This document shows, in pieces, positions 1 to 7,510 of a stretch of 21,357 nucleotides of DNA. Under the pieces are notes generated by a model, which ran no database searches, was not told where the DNA came from, and worked only from the letters and a program-made list of their open reading frames with translations. A program made the translations under genes and the position numbers. Each line of letters opens with the position of its first letter. Position 1 is the stretch's first letter. The stretch comes from Lactobacillus sp. UBA5804 (lineage in GTDB: Bacteria; Bacillota; Bacilli; Lactobacillales; Lactobacillaceae): contig DIDI01000012.1 of assembly GCA_002418055.1 (NCBI GenBank), positions 442 to 21,798 of the forward strand, read 5' to 3'.

Positions 1-264
1 CCATTCCGGGGTCGTCGTTCTGGTGGTCATGGTCGCGGTGGTAAATTCGGTCATGGTCGCGGTGGTAAATTCGGTGGCCGTGGTGGTCATGGTGGCAAAT
101 TCGGTCACAGCCGCGATGGTAAATTTGGTCACAGCCGCGATGGTAAATTCGGCCACAGTCGTGATGGCAAGTTTGGCCATCACACGGATCATCGTTCTGA
201 AGGACAACATGATCGTGGTGGTTCCAAGTATGGTTTCATTATTAACAAAAACCGTAAAGGTTAA
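1..264 (+). CDS. cshA: DEAD-box RNA helicase, C-terminal tail (partial, CshA-like)
   Basis: Reading frame 1 is open from the first base to a TAA at 262-264, giving 87 residues of a protein whose N-terminal part lies outside the window. The visible part has no helicase motifs. It is a basic, Gly/Arg/Lys-rich tail with RGG-like steps (GRGGKF) and three GHSRDGKF units, ending in GFIINKNRKG. Such tails bind RNA nonspecifically in CshA-type DEAD-box helicases, which help unwind mRNA and rRNA in the cold and associate with the degradosome. The assignment rests on tail composition and on position: in lactobacilli this helicase gene precedes acpS and alr. The ATG-started frame over 23-271 is an out-of-frame shadow. 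The family call is likely; the exact paralogue is inferred. Confidence 0.75.
   Translation, partial: PFRGRRSGGHGRGGKFGHGRGGKFGGRGGHGGKFGHSRDGKFGHSRDGKFGHSRDGKFGHHTDHRSEGQHDRGGSKYGFIINKNRKG
22..174 (+). repeat. Tandem coding repeats in helicase tail
   Basis: Inside the helicase tail, 103-174 holds three consecutive 24-bp units, each encoding GHSRDGKF, with only a few third-position changes. Upstream, 22-102 holds looser related units that end in GGKF. Repeats of this type can change copy number by slippage while keeping frame, because the unit is a multiple of three. Confidence 0.85.
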
Positions 265-269
265 GTGCT

Positions 270-312
270 AGACAAGAAAGACGGGTTGGGATTGCCAACT
301 CGTTTTTTGTCT
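270..312 (+). terminator. Intrinsic terminator after helicase gene
   Basis: The core is an 8-bp stem, CGGGTTGG (282-289) with CCAACTCG (294-301), with one G-U pair. It is flanked by further A/T pairing between AGACAA and TTGTCT, and the T-run 302-308 forms part of the descending arm. It separates the helicase gene from acpS. Confidence 0.7.
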
Positions 313-343
313 AATTCTTTTAGCAATTATGAGGTGATGGGGT

Positions 344-700
344 ATGATTAGAGGTGTCGGGATTGATACGGTAGTGGCAGCTCGCATTGAGAAAGTGGTT
401 AGCCAAGGCGATCACTTTGCTCGTGGGGTGCTAACGGACAAAGAGTATACACTCTATCAGCCACTTAAGTTCAGACGCAAAGTAGAGTTTCTCGCCGGCC
501 GCTTCTCAGTCAAAGAGAGCTTTTCCAAAGCTTTCGGCACGGGACTGGGCAAGGCGGTTGGACTCAAAGACGTTGAAACCTTATGGGATGACAAAGGTAA
601 TCCCGTAACCACTTCAACAGTTTATCATGGTCAGATTCATGTCAGTATCTCCCATGATGGTCAGCAAATTGTTACCATTGTGATATTGGAGGACAGGTAA
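344..700 (+). CDS. acpS: Holo-[acyl-carrier-protein] synthase
   Basis: This gene encodes the phosphopantetheinyl transferase that moves 4'-phosphopantetheine from CoA to the serine of apo-ACP, which activates ACP for fatty acid synthesis in the cytoplasm. The 118-residue length is normal for bacterial AcpS. Visible motifs are GVGIDTV near the N-terminus, with the Mg-binding Asp8, and FLAGRFSVKESFSKAFGTG at about 49-67, with Glu58 and the conserved Lys. HVSISHD near residue 100 is also typical. The ATG at 344 has a GAGGTG ribosome site at 331-336. The stop codon directly touches the alr start, so the two genes are co-transcribed and probably translationally coupled, as in many Firmicutes. Confidence 0.96.
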   Translation: MIRGVGIDTVVAARIEKVVSQGDHFARGVLTDKEYTLYQPLKFRRKVEFLAGRFSVKESFSKAFGTGLGKAVGLKDVETLWDDKGNPVTTSTVYHGQIHVSISHDGQQIVTIVILEDR

Positions 701-1828
701 ATGGTTCCAGGAATACACCGCGCGGCGCGTGTGAACGTTAATTTACAGGCGATTAAACAAAATGTGACTAATGAAATGCACCACCTCGCCAGGGGGCAAC
801 TACTATTTGCGGTAGTGAAAGCGAATGGCTATGGTCATGGTGCAGTGCCGGTAGCTAAGACGGCATTGGCAGCTGGTGCGAGCGGCTTTTGTGTGGCCTT
901 GTTAGACGAAGGGATTGAGCTTCGAGCAGCTGATATTGTGGCTCCGATTTTAGTCTTAGGCGTCGTCCCAGCTGCAGCCGCACCAATCGCAGCCGTAGAT
1001 GGAATTTCCCTTACGGTGCCGAATCTGGCTTGGTTACGTGCTGCTGCGCCGGCACTCAGTCAGCAGCAATTGCGCCTCAAGATTCATTTGGGCATTGATT
1101 CAGGGATGGGCCGCATTGGCTTTAGTGAAGACCGTGAATTTATCGCTGCGCAAGACTTTATCTTGGCACATGATTGCTTTGAAGTGGAAGGCATGTTTAC
1201 GCATTTTGCCTCAGCCGACAGCCGGGATCATCGCTACTTTGACTTGCAAGTGAAAAAGTTTAAGCATATGCGTCAATTGTTAAAAGTAACCCCGCGCTGG
1301 ATTCATTGTGACAATACCGCCGCAAGTGTCTTTGACAAAGCGCTGCCGAGTGATTTGGTCCGCTTCGGGATTGGGATTTATGGCCTAAATCCGTCAGCTA
1401 GTCCTAAGAGTGCTGAAATCCCTAGCAGCATTCCCTTAAAGCCGGCGCTCTCGCTCGTTAGCGAATTGACAATGGTGAAGACCATTCATGCCGGGGATGG
1501 TGTGGGCTATGGTGTCACGCATGTCGCAAGTCACGATGAGGTGATCGGCACTGTCCCAATTGGCTATGCCGATGGTTGGATTCGCAAATTTCAGGGCTTT
1601 CAGGTTAAAGTCGGTGACTTTTATTGTCCGATTGTGGGCCGCGTCTGCATGGATCAATTTATGGTCCAGCTGCCAGTGGTGCTCCCAGTTGGCACGCCAG
1701 TCGAACTTATTTCGGATGATCCAACTGCGCCTAATTCACTCAAGCATGCAGCTGATTATGTGGGGACGATTCATTATGAGCTCGCTTGTTTGTTGAGCGA
1801 TCGTTTGCCGCGGGTTTATCAACATTAA
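701..1828 (+). CDS. alr: Alanine racemase
   Basis: This PLP enzyme interconverts L- and D-alanine, and supplies D-Ala for peptidoglycan and for D-alanylation of teichoic acids. The 375-residue length is typical. The PLP lysine is Lys40 in VVKANGYGHG. The second catalytic base is probably Tyr270 in GVGYG. The arginine motifs GMGRIGF (about 136-141) and RFGIGIYGLNPS (about 221-232) and the VCMDQFMV segment (about 315-322) are present. The ATG at 701 follows the acpS stop with no gap, and GGAGGA at 688-693 lies inside the end of acpS. In many lactobacilli a toxin-antitoxin pair follows alr; here a terminator follows. Confidence 0.97.
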   Translation: MVPGIHRAARVNVNLQAIKQNVTNEMHHLARGQLLFAVVKANGYGHGAVPVAKTALAAGASGFCVALLDEGIELRAADIVAPILVLGVVPAAAAPIAAVDGISLTVPNLAWLRAAAPALSQQQLRLKIHLGIDSGMGRIGFSEDREFIAAQDFILAHDCFEVEGMFTHFASADSRDHRYFDLQVKKFKHMRQLLKVTPRWIHCDNTAASVFDKALPSDLVRFGIGIYGLNPSASPKSAEIPSSIPLKPALSLVSELTMVKTIHAGDGVGYGVTHVASHDEVIGTVPIGYADGWIRKFQGFQVKVGDFYCPIVGRVCMDQFMVQLPVVLPVGTPVELISDDPTAPNSLKHAADYVGTIHYELACLLSDRLPRVYQH

Positions 1829-1837
1829 AATGGGCAA

Positions 1838-1870
1838 AGAAAAAAGAAGTTCCTAGGAACTTCTTTTTTT
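1838..1870. terminator. Bidirectional intrinsic terminator between alr and the CBS gene
   Basis: The palindrome GAAGTTCCTAGGAACTTC is flanked by A's on the left and T's on the right, so either strand gives a hairpin followed by a U-run. It lies between the convergent alr (+) and CBS-ACT (-) genes and can serve both. Confidence 0.92.
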
Positions 1871-1894
1871 GTTAGTAGTTGCTACTAATTTGGA

Positions 1895-2584
1895 TTAAAT
1901 CCAAACGCCAGGATTTTCATCACTCATGATGTTACGTCCCGCTTTTAAGTCTTCAATTTCAGACACAACGAAACTCTTACTCTCTAAACGTGCCACGACG
2001 GTTTTAAGGGTTGCTTCATCAATGCCAGCAGGTAAAGTGAACAGGGTACGGCGGACAAAATCCCCCGACAATTCACCCGCTGCGGCATCTAGCGTCATCG
2101 CACCAGCGATGTTACAATATTTCGAGATGATTTTGGCCATCTTGACTAAATTACCTTGGGCATTATCACTTAAGACCGTTAACACGTATGATCCATTCTT
2201 GATATTCCAGGAAGCTGATAGCATGTCGAGTAAACGGGCGTGTGTCAAAATACCATAGAACTTACCATCGTTGTCTAGCACAGAGATATAAGGCAAATCC
2301 TTAATATTAAAGAAAACTTGGTAAAATGGTGAATTAACCCGAATGGTTTTGGTCGCATTCTTAAGTAAGAACGTTACCGGTAGCTTCATATCGCCACCTT
2401 GCGATTTATGCCGGTAGATATGCATTTTGTAAATATTGCCACGAAAGATGGTACCCGTATCATCTAGAATCGGGACACAACGGTAGCCTGATTCTTCAAG
2501 TGTTTTAAGTGCTTCTTCCAAAGTGGCTTTTTCATTAACCGTGGTCAAATAGTCTTTCTTTAAGACCAGTGATTTGATAAGCAT
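1895..2584 (-). CDS. CBS-CBS-ACT domain protein, CbpA-like (putative c-di-AMP binding)
   Basis: This 229-residue cytoplasmic protein has no catalytic or membrane segment. Two CBS units are visible: about 8-60 (GYRCVPILDDTGTIFRGNIY) and about 72-125 (LPYISVLDNDGKFYGILTHARLL). They are followed by an ACT-like regulatory domain at about 132-213 (SYVLTVLSDNAQGNLVKMAKII). CBS pairs bind adenine nucleotides, and in Firmicutes some bind c-di-AMP. A CBS-CBS-ACT arrangement is described for Listeria CbpA, so a nucleotide-sensing role is inferred, but the ligand is not shown by sequence. The start has GGAGGG (2591-2596, minus) six bases upstream. It is the only minus-strand gene here, with its own promoter and the terminator it shares with alr. 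Confidence 0.85.
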   Translation of the reverse strand: MLIKSLVLKKDYLTTVNEKATLEEALKTLEESGYRCVPILDDTGTIFRGNIYKMHIYRHKSQGGDMKLPVTFLLKNATKTIRVNSPFYQVFFNIKDLPYISVLDNDGKFYGILTHARLLDMLSASWNIKNGSYVLTVLSDNAQGNLVKMAKIISKYCNIAGAMTLDAAAGELSGDFVRRTLFTLPAGIDEATLKTVVARLESKSFVVSEIEDLKAGRNIMSDENPGVWI

Positions 2585-2617
2585 GTGAGGCCCTCCATAA
2601 TAAATAAAATTAGTATA

Positions 2618-2626
2618 AGTATAACA
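2618..2626 (-). promoter_or_regulatory. Extended -10 promoter of the CBS-ACT gene
   Basis: Read on the minus strand, TGTTATACT gives a TG-N extended -10 with hexamer TATACT. It lies about 35 bases before the start codon. A -35 at the expected spacing (TTTAAT) is weak, as is common with extended -10 promoters. Confidence 0.6.
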
Positions 2627-2718
2627 TAGCTCTTAGTTTTATTAAATAAGAATTAAATTAATTGAAAAGATACAACTCCATTGTAACAAGGGTGAGTGCT
2701 TTTAAAAAGCAGTGAATG

Positions 2719-2746
2719 TTAACTGCTTAGGCGGGTGTGCTAAAAT
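2719..2746 (+). promoter_or_regulatory. Promoter of pth-mfd operon
   Basis: The -10 is TAAAAT at 2741-2746, preceded by TG-C as an extended -10. A weak -35, TTAACT at 2719-2724, sits 16 bases upstream. The predicted transcript start lies close to the GAGGGG ribosome site at 2763-2768. Confidence 0.6.
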
Positions 2747-2778
2747 TGAAAGATATGAGATTGAGGGGTAGTCATTAG

Positions 2779-3336
2779 ATGAAAATGATTGTAGGCTTGG
2801 GAAATCCAGGCAAAGAGTATGATCGTACCAAGCATAATACTGGTTTTATGACCTTAGAAGCTTATTTGCGGCGGCAAGGTTACGAATTGAGTCGGACCAA
2901 ATTCGAAGGGCGTTATAGCAAGCAAAAGCTGGACAATCAGGCTGTTTTGTTTCTAGAGCCACAGACCTATATGAATGAGTCTGGTCGTAGTGTTGGTCAA
3001 TTTGCGCAATTTTATCACATTGCACCTAGTGATATTATGATTATTCAGGATGATATGGATATGCCAATTGGTAAGCTACGCTTGCGTACAGATGGCCGTT
3101 CCGGTGGCCATAATGGCATCAAGTCCATTATCAGTGCCCTCGGGACGACTAAGTTCAACCGCCTCAAGATTGGCATTCGTCACCCTGAAGGTGCAACCGT
3201 CGTCTCTTGGGTGCTGACGCCGTTTAATGCGGATCAGGAGAAACTAATGGATCAAGCATTTGCTAGCGCTGGTGATTTGCTTAGCGATTTTATCGCGGGT
3301 AAAGATAGCCAGTATTTAATGAATCAATATAATTAA
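2779..3336 (+). CDS. pth: Peptidyl-tRNA hydrolase
   Basis: This enzyme hydrolyses the ester bond of peptidyl-tRNAs released prematurely from ribosomes, so tRNA can be recycled. The 185-residue length is normal. The signature residues can be placed by comparison with the E. coli enzyme: Asn9 in VGLGNPG, catalytic His19 in KHNTGF, Asn66 in TYMN, Asp91 in IQDDMDMPIG and Asn112 in GGHNGIKS. The ATG at 2779 has GAGGGG ten bases upstream. mfd starts two bases after the stop, so the pair forms an operon, as in Bacillus and lactobacilli. In many lactobacilli L-lactate dehydrogenase lies just upstream; here the divergent CBS-ACT gene does. Confidence 0.97.
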   Translation: MKMIVGLGNPGKEYDRTKHNTGFMTLEAYLRRQGYELSRTKFEGRYSKQKLDNQAVLFLEPQTYMNESGRSVGQFAQFYHIAPSDIMIIQDDMDMPIGKLRLRTDGRSGGHNGIKSIISALGTTKFNRLKIGIRHPEGATVVSWVLTPFNADQEKLMDQAFASAGDLLSDFIAGKDSQYLMNQYN

Positions 3337-3338
3337 AC

Positions 3339-6300
3339 ATGAAATTAACCGATTTTTTAACCACTGATCAAGCGCTCGTTACTTTTTTGAGTCAATTAAA
3401 ACAAGTTAAGAACTCATTGCTCACCGGTGCTAGTGCCGGTGCTTTTAGCTTGCTGATAAAAGGCCTCGTGGCATTAAACGAAGATCCTATTATGTTGGTC
3501 ATGCCAGATGAACACAAAGCACAGACGATGTATGCGGTTTTAAATGAGGTCTTAGCAGCCGACCAAGTCCAACTATTCCCCGTTGATGCGACCCTAGCAA
3601 TGCAAAGCGCGGTCAGTTCACCTGACTTTTTGAGTCACCGGATTCAAGCTTTAAATTTCTTATTAAGTGGTCGGGCTGGGGTGGTTGTGACGACCCCACA
3701 AGGGTTACAATACCCGCTTTCACCAGCGCAACAATTTGCAAGCAGCCGGGTTTTGACGCCTGGGAAGAGTTATCCGTTGGGCGAGCTTAGTGAATGGTTG
3801 GTGGCAGCAGGCTATCGTAAAGAAAATATCATTGCTCGTCCCGGTGAATTTGCAATGCGAGGCGATATTGTTGATGTCTATCCCTTGGATCGTGAATCTC
3901 CAATTCGCATGGAATTTTTTGGGGATGAAATTGATACCATTAAGACGATGGATTTATCCACGCAGCGTAGTGGCGCTGCGATTACATCCTTAAAGCTGGG
4001 ATCAGCGTTAGATCGTGTGTTTACTCCGGCGCAATTAACGCAGGCTGCTAAACTCATGGAGGTTGATATGGGCAAAGCACCGGCGCCACAAAAAGATGTG
4101 CTGGTGCATTTTGGCCCTGCTTTGGCGCTCCTTTCAGCTGGCAGTCTGCCGGATAATCAGGCTTGTTTGGCGGATTATTTATTACCGGAGCAGGTAAGTC
4201 TGCTCAGTTACTTAGCTCCTAATGGGCTGGTGCTGTTTGACGACTGGTCATTAGTGCAGCAGCAAGTGCTCGATAATAGTCAGCTAAATGCGGGTTTTAT
4301 CAAAGAAGCGTTGCAGACGGGGGCGATGCTACCCGGCCAGAAGTTACGTTTAGACTTTTTTGACCTGATTGCACATGATGGGCACCATCGGCTCTACTAT
4401 TCCTTGTTTCAGCGGACTTTAGGGCGGATTCGGCTTGATCAAATGTACCATTGGCAGACGCGGCAACCGCAGACGTTCTTTAGTCAAATGCCGCTGGTTC
4501 AAAGTGAATTAGCGGCTTATCAAAAACGCGGAGCTACAGTTGTGCTCCAAGCCGATAACGAGCAGCGCGCAAGGCAGATGCTAACGACGTTAGCTGATTT
4601 TGAAATTAAACCTACCTTAACGCGCGATGGCGAGTTATTAGCCGGGAGCACGCAATTATTGGTTGGCGGCTTTTCCCAGGGTTTTGATTTACCAAGCAGC
4701 CAGCTCGTTTACTTAACTGAGCGCGAATTATTTAATCAGCGGCCGCACCATCGCCGCCAAGTCAAAAATATCGAGAACGCCCAACGTTTACGCCGCTATA
4801 GTGATTTGAAGCCAGGCGATTACGTGGTCCATGTCAACCATGGGATTGGCCGCTTTGAGGGGATAAAAACTTTAACTAATCAAGGCGTTAAACGTGATTA
4901 TATTACGATTACTTACCAACATGGTGATCAGCTCTTTGTGCCAGCAGATCAGCTTGGCCTCGTGCAAAAGTATGTCGGCAGTGAAGGTAAGACGCCAAAA
5001 GTTAATAAACTGGGCGGTAGTGAATGGGCAAAAACCAAGCAGCGGGTAGCCGCCACCGTTGATGACATTGCTGACGACCTAATTGAATTGTATGCTAAGC
5101 GTGAAGCTGAAAAAGGTTATGCCTTTAGTCCTGATAATGAGTTGCAGGCTGAGTTTGAAGCTGCTTTCCCGTACCCAGAAACACCAGACCAATTGCGCTC
5201 GATTAAAGAAGTCAAGCATGACATGGAACGGGCGCGTCCGATGGACCGCTTATTAGTCGGTGATGTGGGCTTTGGTAAAACGGAAGTCGCATTACGCGCA
5301 GCCTTTAAAGCGATTCAAGACGGTAAACAAGTGGCCTTCTTGGTGCCTACGACCATTCTGGCACAACAACACTATGAAACCATTAAAGACCGGCTAGGCC
5401 AAATGCCGGTTAATTTTGCTATGCTGTCACGTTTTCAAGGACCAGCTGAGAGTAAGGACATTCTTGCTAAACTCAAAAATGGGCAACTCGATTTGGTGGT
5501 TGGGACGCACCGGATTCTGTCAAAAGATGTTAAATTTCAAAGCCTAGGGCTCCTGATTGTCGATGAAGAGCAGCGCTTTGGGGTGAAACACAAGGAGCGG
5601 TTAAAGCAGCTCAAGGCCAATATTGATGTTTTGACACTAACGGCAACGCCGATTCCGCGGACCTTGCACATGTCGATGATTGGGGTGCGCGACTTGTCAG
5701 TCATGGAAACGCCGCCGCGTAATCGTTATCCAATTCAGACTTACGTGATGGCGCAAAATTCCAGTGTGGTCAAAGAAGCGATTAAACGTGAATTGGCACG
5801 TGCGGGACAAGTTTTTTATGTGCATAATCGGATTGGCGACATTGAAGAAGTGGTTGCTCGGCTCAGTCAATTAGTCCCAACTGCCCGCATTGCCTATGCG
5901 CATGGGCGGATGAACGAGCATCAACTTGAGGATATCCTTTATGCCTTTTTAAACCGTGAATACGATGTTTTAGTTACCACCACCATTATTGAAACTGGGA
6001 TTGATATGCCGAATGTCAATACCATGATTATTGAGGACGCAGATCGATATGGCTTGAGTCAGTTGTATCAATTACGGGGCCGCATTGGACGTAGTGCCCG
6101 ACTTGCCTACGCTTACTTTCTCTACCAGCCCAACAAGGTGTTAACTGAAACCGGTGAAAAACGCCTTGATGCCATTCGCGACTTTACGGAATTAGGCTCT
6201 GGTTTTAAAATTGCCATGAGTGATTTGGCGATTCGCGGCGCCGGGAATATGCTTGGTGCGCAGCAACATGGTTTTGTTGATAGTGTCGGTTATGACCTTT

Positions 6301-6827
6301 ATTCGCAGATGCTCAAGGATGCATTACAAGCTCGTAAAGGCAAGAAGGTCGTCAAACATGGTAATGCTGAGTTAGACTTGAAGCTAGAAGCTTATATTCC
6401 TGATACCTATATCCCTGATCAAGCTGCTAAGATTGGCTTTTATAAAAAAATCAAGGCCGCTCAAAGTGATGATGAGTTGACTAAGCTGGGGGATGAATTG
6501 CTTGATCGGTTTGGTGATTATCCCGTAGCAGTTGAGAATCTTTTGCAAGTCTCCGCTTTGAAGCTATTGGCAGATGCAGCTGAGGTGAAAGTGATGACAC
6601 GGACAGGCATCAGCTTAAAGATTGTCTTCACCGCAGCGGGGACTACTGAACTTAAAGGCCCAAATGTTTTTAAGGCAATGGCTCACGTGGCTTTTAAGGC
6701 ACGGATTAGTTTAAATCAACGACAAGAACTCGTGGTGGTGTTCCAGTTAGCTGATGCGAAGAATCGCGTGGTATTTAACGAAATGAGTACTTTTTTAACG
6801 AGTGCCAGTGAAATTTTAACGAGGTAA
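3339..6827 (+). CDS. mfd: Transcription-repair coupling factor
   Basis: Mfd is an ATP-driven DNA translocase that pushes RNA polymerase stalled at lesions off the template and recruits UvrA for nucleotide excision repair. The 1162 residues match the family. In order: a UvrB-like N-terminal region, a Tudor-like RNA polymerase-interaction domain from about 494 (DYVVHVNHGIGRFEG), Walker A GDVGFGKT at 641-648, Walker B DEEQ at 742-745, TATPIPRT at about 768, RGRIGRSAR at 913-921, then the C-terminal TRCF domain. The ATG lies two bases after the pth stop with no recognisable ribosome site upstream, so its translation probably depends on pth. The ribosome site of the next gene lies inside its last codons. 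Confidence 0.97.
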   Translation: MKLTDFLTTDQALVTFLSQLKQVKNSLLTGASAGAFSLLIKGLVALNEDPIMLVMPDEHKAQTMYAVLNEVLAADQVQLFPVDATLAMQSAVSSPDFLSHRIQALNFLLSGRAGVVVTTPQGLQYPLSPAQQFASSRVLTPGKSYPLGELSEWLVAAGYRKENIIARPGEFAMRGDIVDVYPLDRESPIRMEFFGDEIDTIKTMDLSTQRSGAAITSLKLGSALDRVFTPAQLTQAAKLMEVDMGKAPAPQKDVLVHFGPALALLSAGSLPDNQACLADYLLPEQVSLLSYLAPNGLVLFDDWSLVQQQVLDNSQLNAGFIKEALQTGAMLPGQKLRLDFFDLIAHDGHHRLYYSLFQRTLGRIRLDQMYHWQTRQPQTFFSQMPLVQSELAAYQKRGATVVLQADNEQRARQMLTTLADFEIKPTLTRDGELLAGSTQLLVGGFSQGFDLPSSQLVYLTERELFNQRPHHRRQVKNIENAQRLRRYSDLKPGDYVVHVNHGIGRFEGIKTLTNQGVKRDYITITYQHGDQLFVPADQLGLVQKYVGSEGKTPKVNKLGGSEWAKTKQRVAATVDDIADDLIELYAKREAEKGYAFSPDNELQAEFEAAFPYPETPDQLRSIKEVKHDMERARPMDRLLVGDVGFGKTEVALRAAFKAIQDGKQVAFLVPTTILAQQHYETIKDRLGQMPVNFAMLSRFQGPAESKDILAKLKNGQLDLVVGTHRILSKDVKFQSLGLLIVDEEQRFGVKHKERLKQLKANIDVLTLTATPIPRTLHMSMIGVRDLSVMETPPRNRYPIQTYVMAQNSSVVKEAIKRELARAGQVFYVHNRIGDIEEVVARLSQLVPTARIAYAHGRMNEHQLEDILYAFLNREYDVLVTTTIIETGIDMPNVNTMIIEDADRYGLSQLYQLRGRIGRSARLAYAYFLYQPNKVLTETGEKRLDAIRDFTELGSGFKIAMSDLAIRGAGNMLGAQQHGFVDSVGYDLYSQMLKDALQARKGKKVVKHGNAELDLKLEAYIPDTYIPDQAAKIGFYKKIKAAQSDDELTKLGDELLDRFGDYPVAVENLLQVSALKLLADAAEVKVMTRTGISLKIVFTAAGTTELKGPNVFKAMAHVAFKARISLNQRQELVVVFQLADAKNRVVFNEMSTFLTSASEILTR

Positions 6828-6833
6828 ATGATT

Positions 6834-7076
6834 ATGAGAATTGATAAATTTTTAAAAGTATCGCGTTTAGTGAAACGGCGTACGGTTGCCAAAGAGATGG
6901 CTGATCAAGGTCGCATCAAGGTTAACGGCAAGAAGGTTAAGTCTAGTTATGACGTGAAGATTGATGATATCTTAGAGGTCGGCTACGGTGAGCGCGCGAT
7001 TAAAGCTAAAGTAGTCGATTTGCGCGAAACGACTAAAAAGGCTGAGGCCATGGAATTGTACGAATTAGTTGATTAA
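6834..7076 (+). CDS. rqcP: S4-domain RNA-binding protein RqcP (YabO/HslR-like)
   Basis: This small S4-domain protein has the N-terminus MRIDKFLKVSRLVKRRT and the motif QGRIKVNGKKVKSSYDVK, closely resembling Bacillus YabO. YabO, now called RqcP, works with RqcH in ribosome-associated quality control and stabilises peptidyl-tRNA on split 50S subunits during alanine tailing. Two in-frame ATGs exist, at 6828 and 6834. I choose 6834 (80 residues) because GAGG at 6821-6824 is nine bases upstream, against three for 6828, and because it gives the canonical MRxDKFLK start. It follows mfd with no real gap. The region beside divIC is conserved in Firmicutes, which supports the assignment. Confidence 0.93.
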   Translation: MRIDKFLKVSRLVKRRTVAKEMADQGRIKVNGKKVKSSYDVKIDDILEVGYGERAIKAKVVDLRETTKKAEAMELYELVD

Positions 7077-7104
7077 TGACATTTGACACTTAAGTGGCTA
7101 TAAT
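7076..7104 (+). promoter_or_regulatory. Promoter upstream of divIC
   Basis: A -35 ATGACA (7076-7081) and a consensus -10 TATAAT (7099-7104) are separated by exactly 17 bases. A perfect 10-bp palindrome, CACTTAAGTG, fills 7087-7096 between the two boxes. The promoter starts at the last base of the rqcP stop codon and gives divIC a transcript independent of pth-mfd. Confidence 0.75.
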
Positions 7105-7141
7105 GTAACCAGGTGTCACTTATTTTAATTAGGAGAATGGT

Positions 7142-7501
7142 ATGACTGGTCCACGCATTTACAATTCAGAAAGTCCGGAAGTGCAGCAAGCTCGGCTTGC
7201 CAAAAAACGCCAAAAGCGGGTTAAAGAGGTTCACCGAGTTCGGCGTAATCGCTTAGTCGCACTTTTTGCGTTCTTCTTTTGTTGCTTGGGGCTGACTTTA
7301 ATCAATCAGCGTAACCAGGTTCAACGGATTGATGCCCAGACTAAAGGCTATCAAAGCAGTCTGAGCCAGTTGCAGCGCAAGCAGCAACTACTCCAAAATA
7401 AGCGGAATGATTTGCGCGATCCAGATTATGTGGCGAAGTTTTTGCGCTATAAGTTTTATTACTCTAAGCCGGACGAGAAAGTTTATCATATTCCAGAATA
7501 A
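7142..7501 (+). CDS. divIC: Cell division protein DivIC (FtsB-type)
   Basis: This is a single-pass membrane protein of the divisome that pairs with FtsL and DivIB to trigger septal peptidoglycan synthesis. The 119 residues fit the family. A basic cytoplasmic N-terminal stretch (about 17-37, many Lys/Arg) is followed by one transmembrane helix (about 38-55, LVALFAFFFCCLGLTL). An extracellular coiled coil follows (about 57-92, rich in Gln/Leu), and then the FtsB/DivIC-type end DPDYVAKFLRYKFYYSK. AGGAGA at 7131-7136 serves the ATG. Overall sequence is poorly conserved in this family, so topology and position between rqcP and the S1 gene carry much of the call. Confidence 0.93.
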   Translation: MTGPRIYNSESPEVQQARLAKKRQKRVKEVHRVRRNRLVALFAFFFCCLGLTLINQRNQVQRIDAQTKGYQSSLSQLQRKQQLLQNKRNDLRDPDYVAKFLRYKFYYSKPDEKVYHIPE

Positions 7502-7510
7502 GGTGAACTC

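Noticed and set aside
23..271. 82-residue Val/Met/Ser-rich open frame at the window start
   Set aside because: It is the +1 shadow of the helicase repeat region. Frame 1 is open from base 1 and encodes the RGG-type tail.
7083..7104. TTGACA at 7083-7088 as the -35 of the divIC promoter
   Set aside because: It lies only 10 bases from the TATAAT. ATGACA at 7076-7081 has the correct 17-base spacing.
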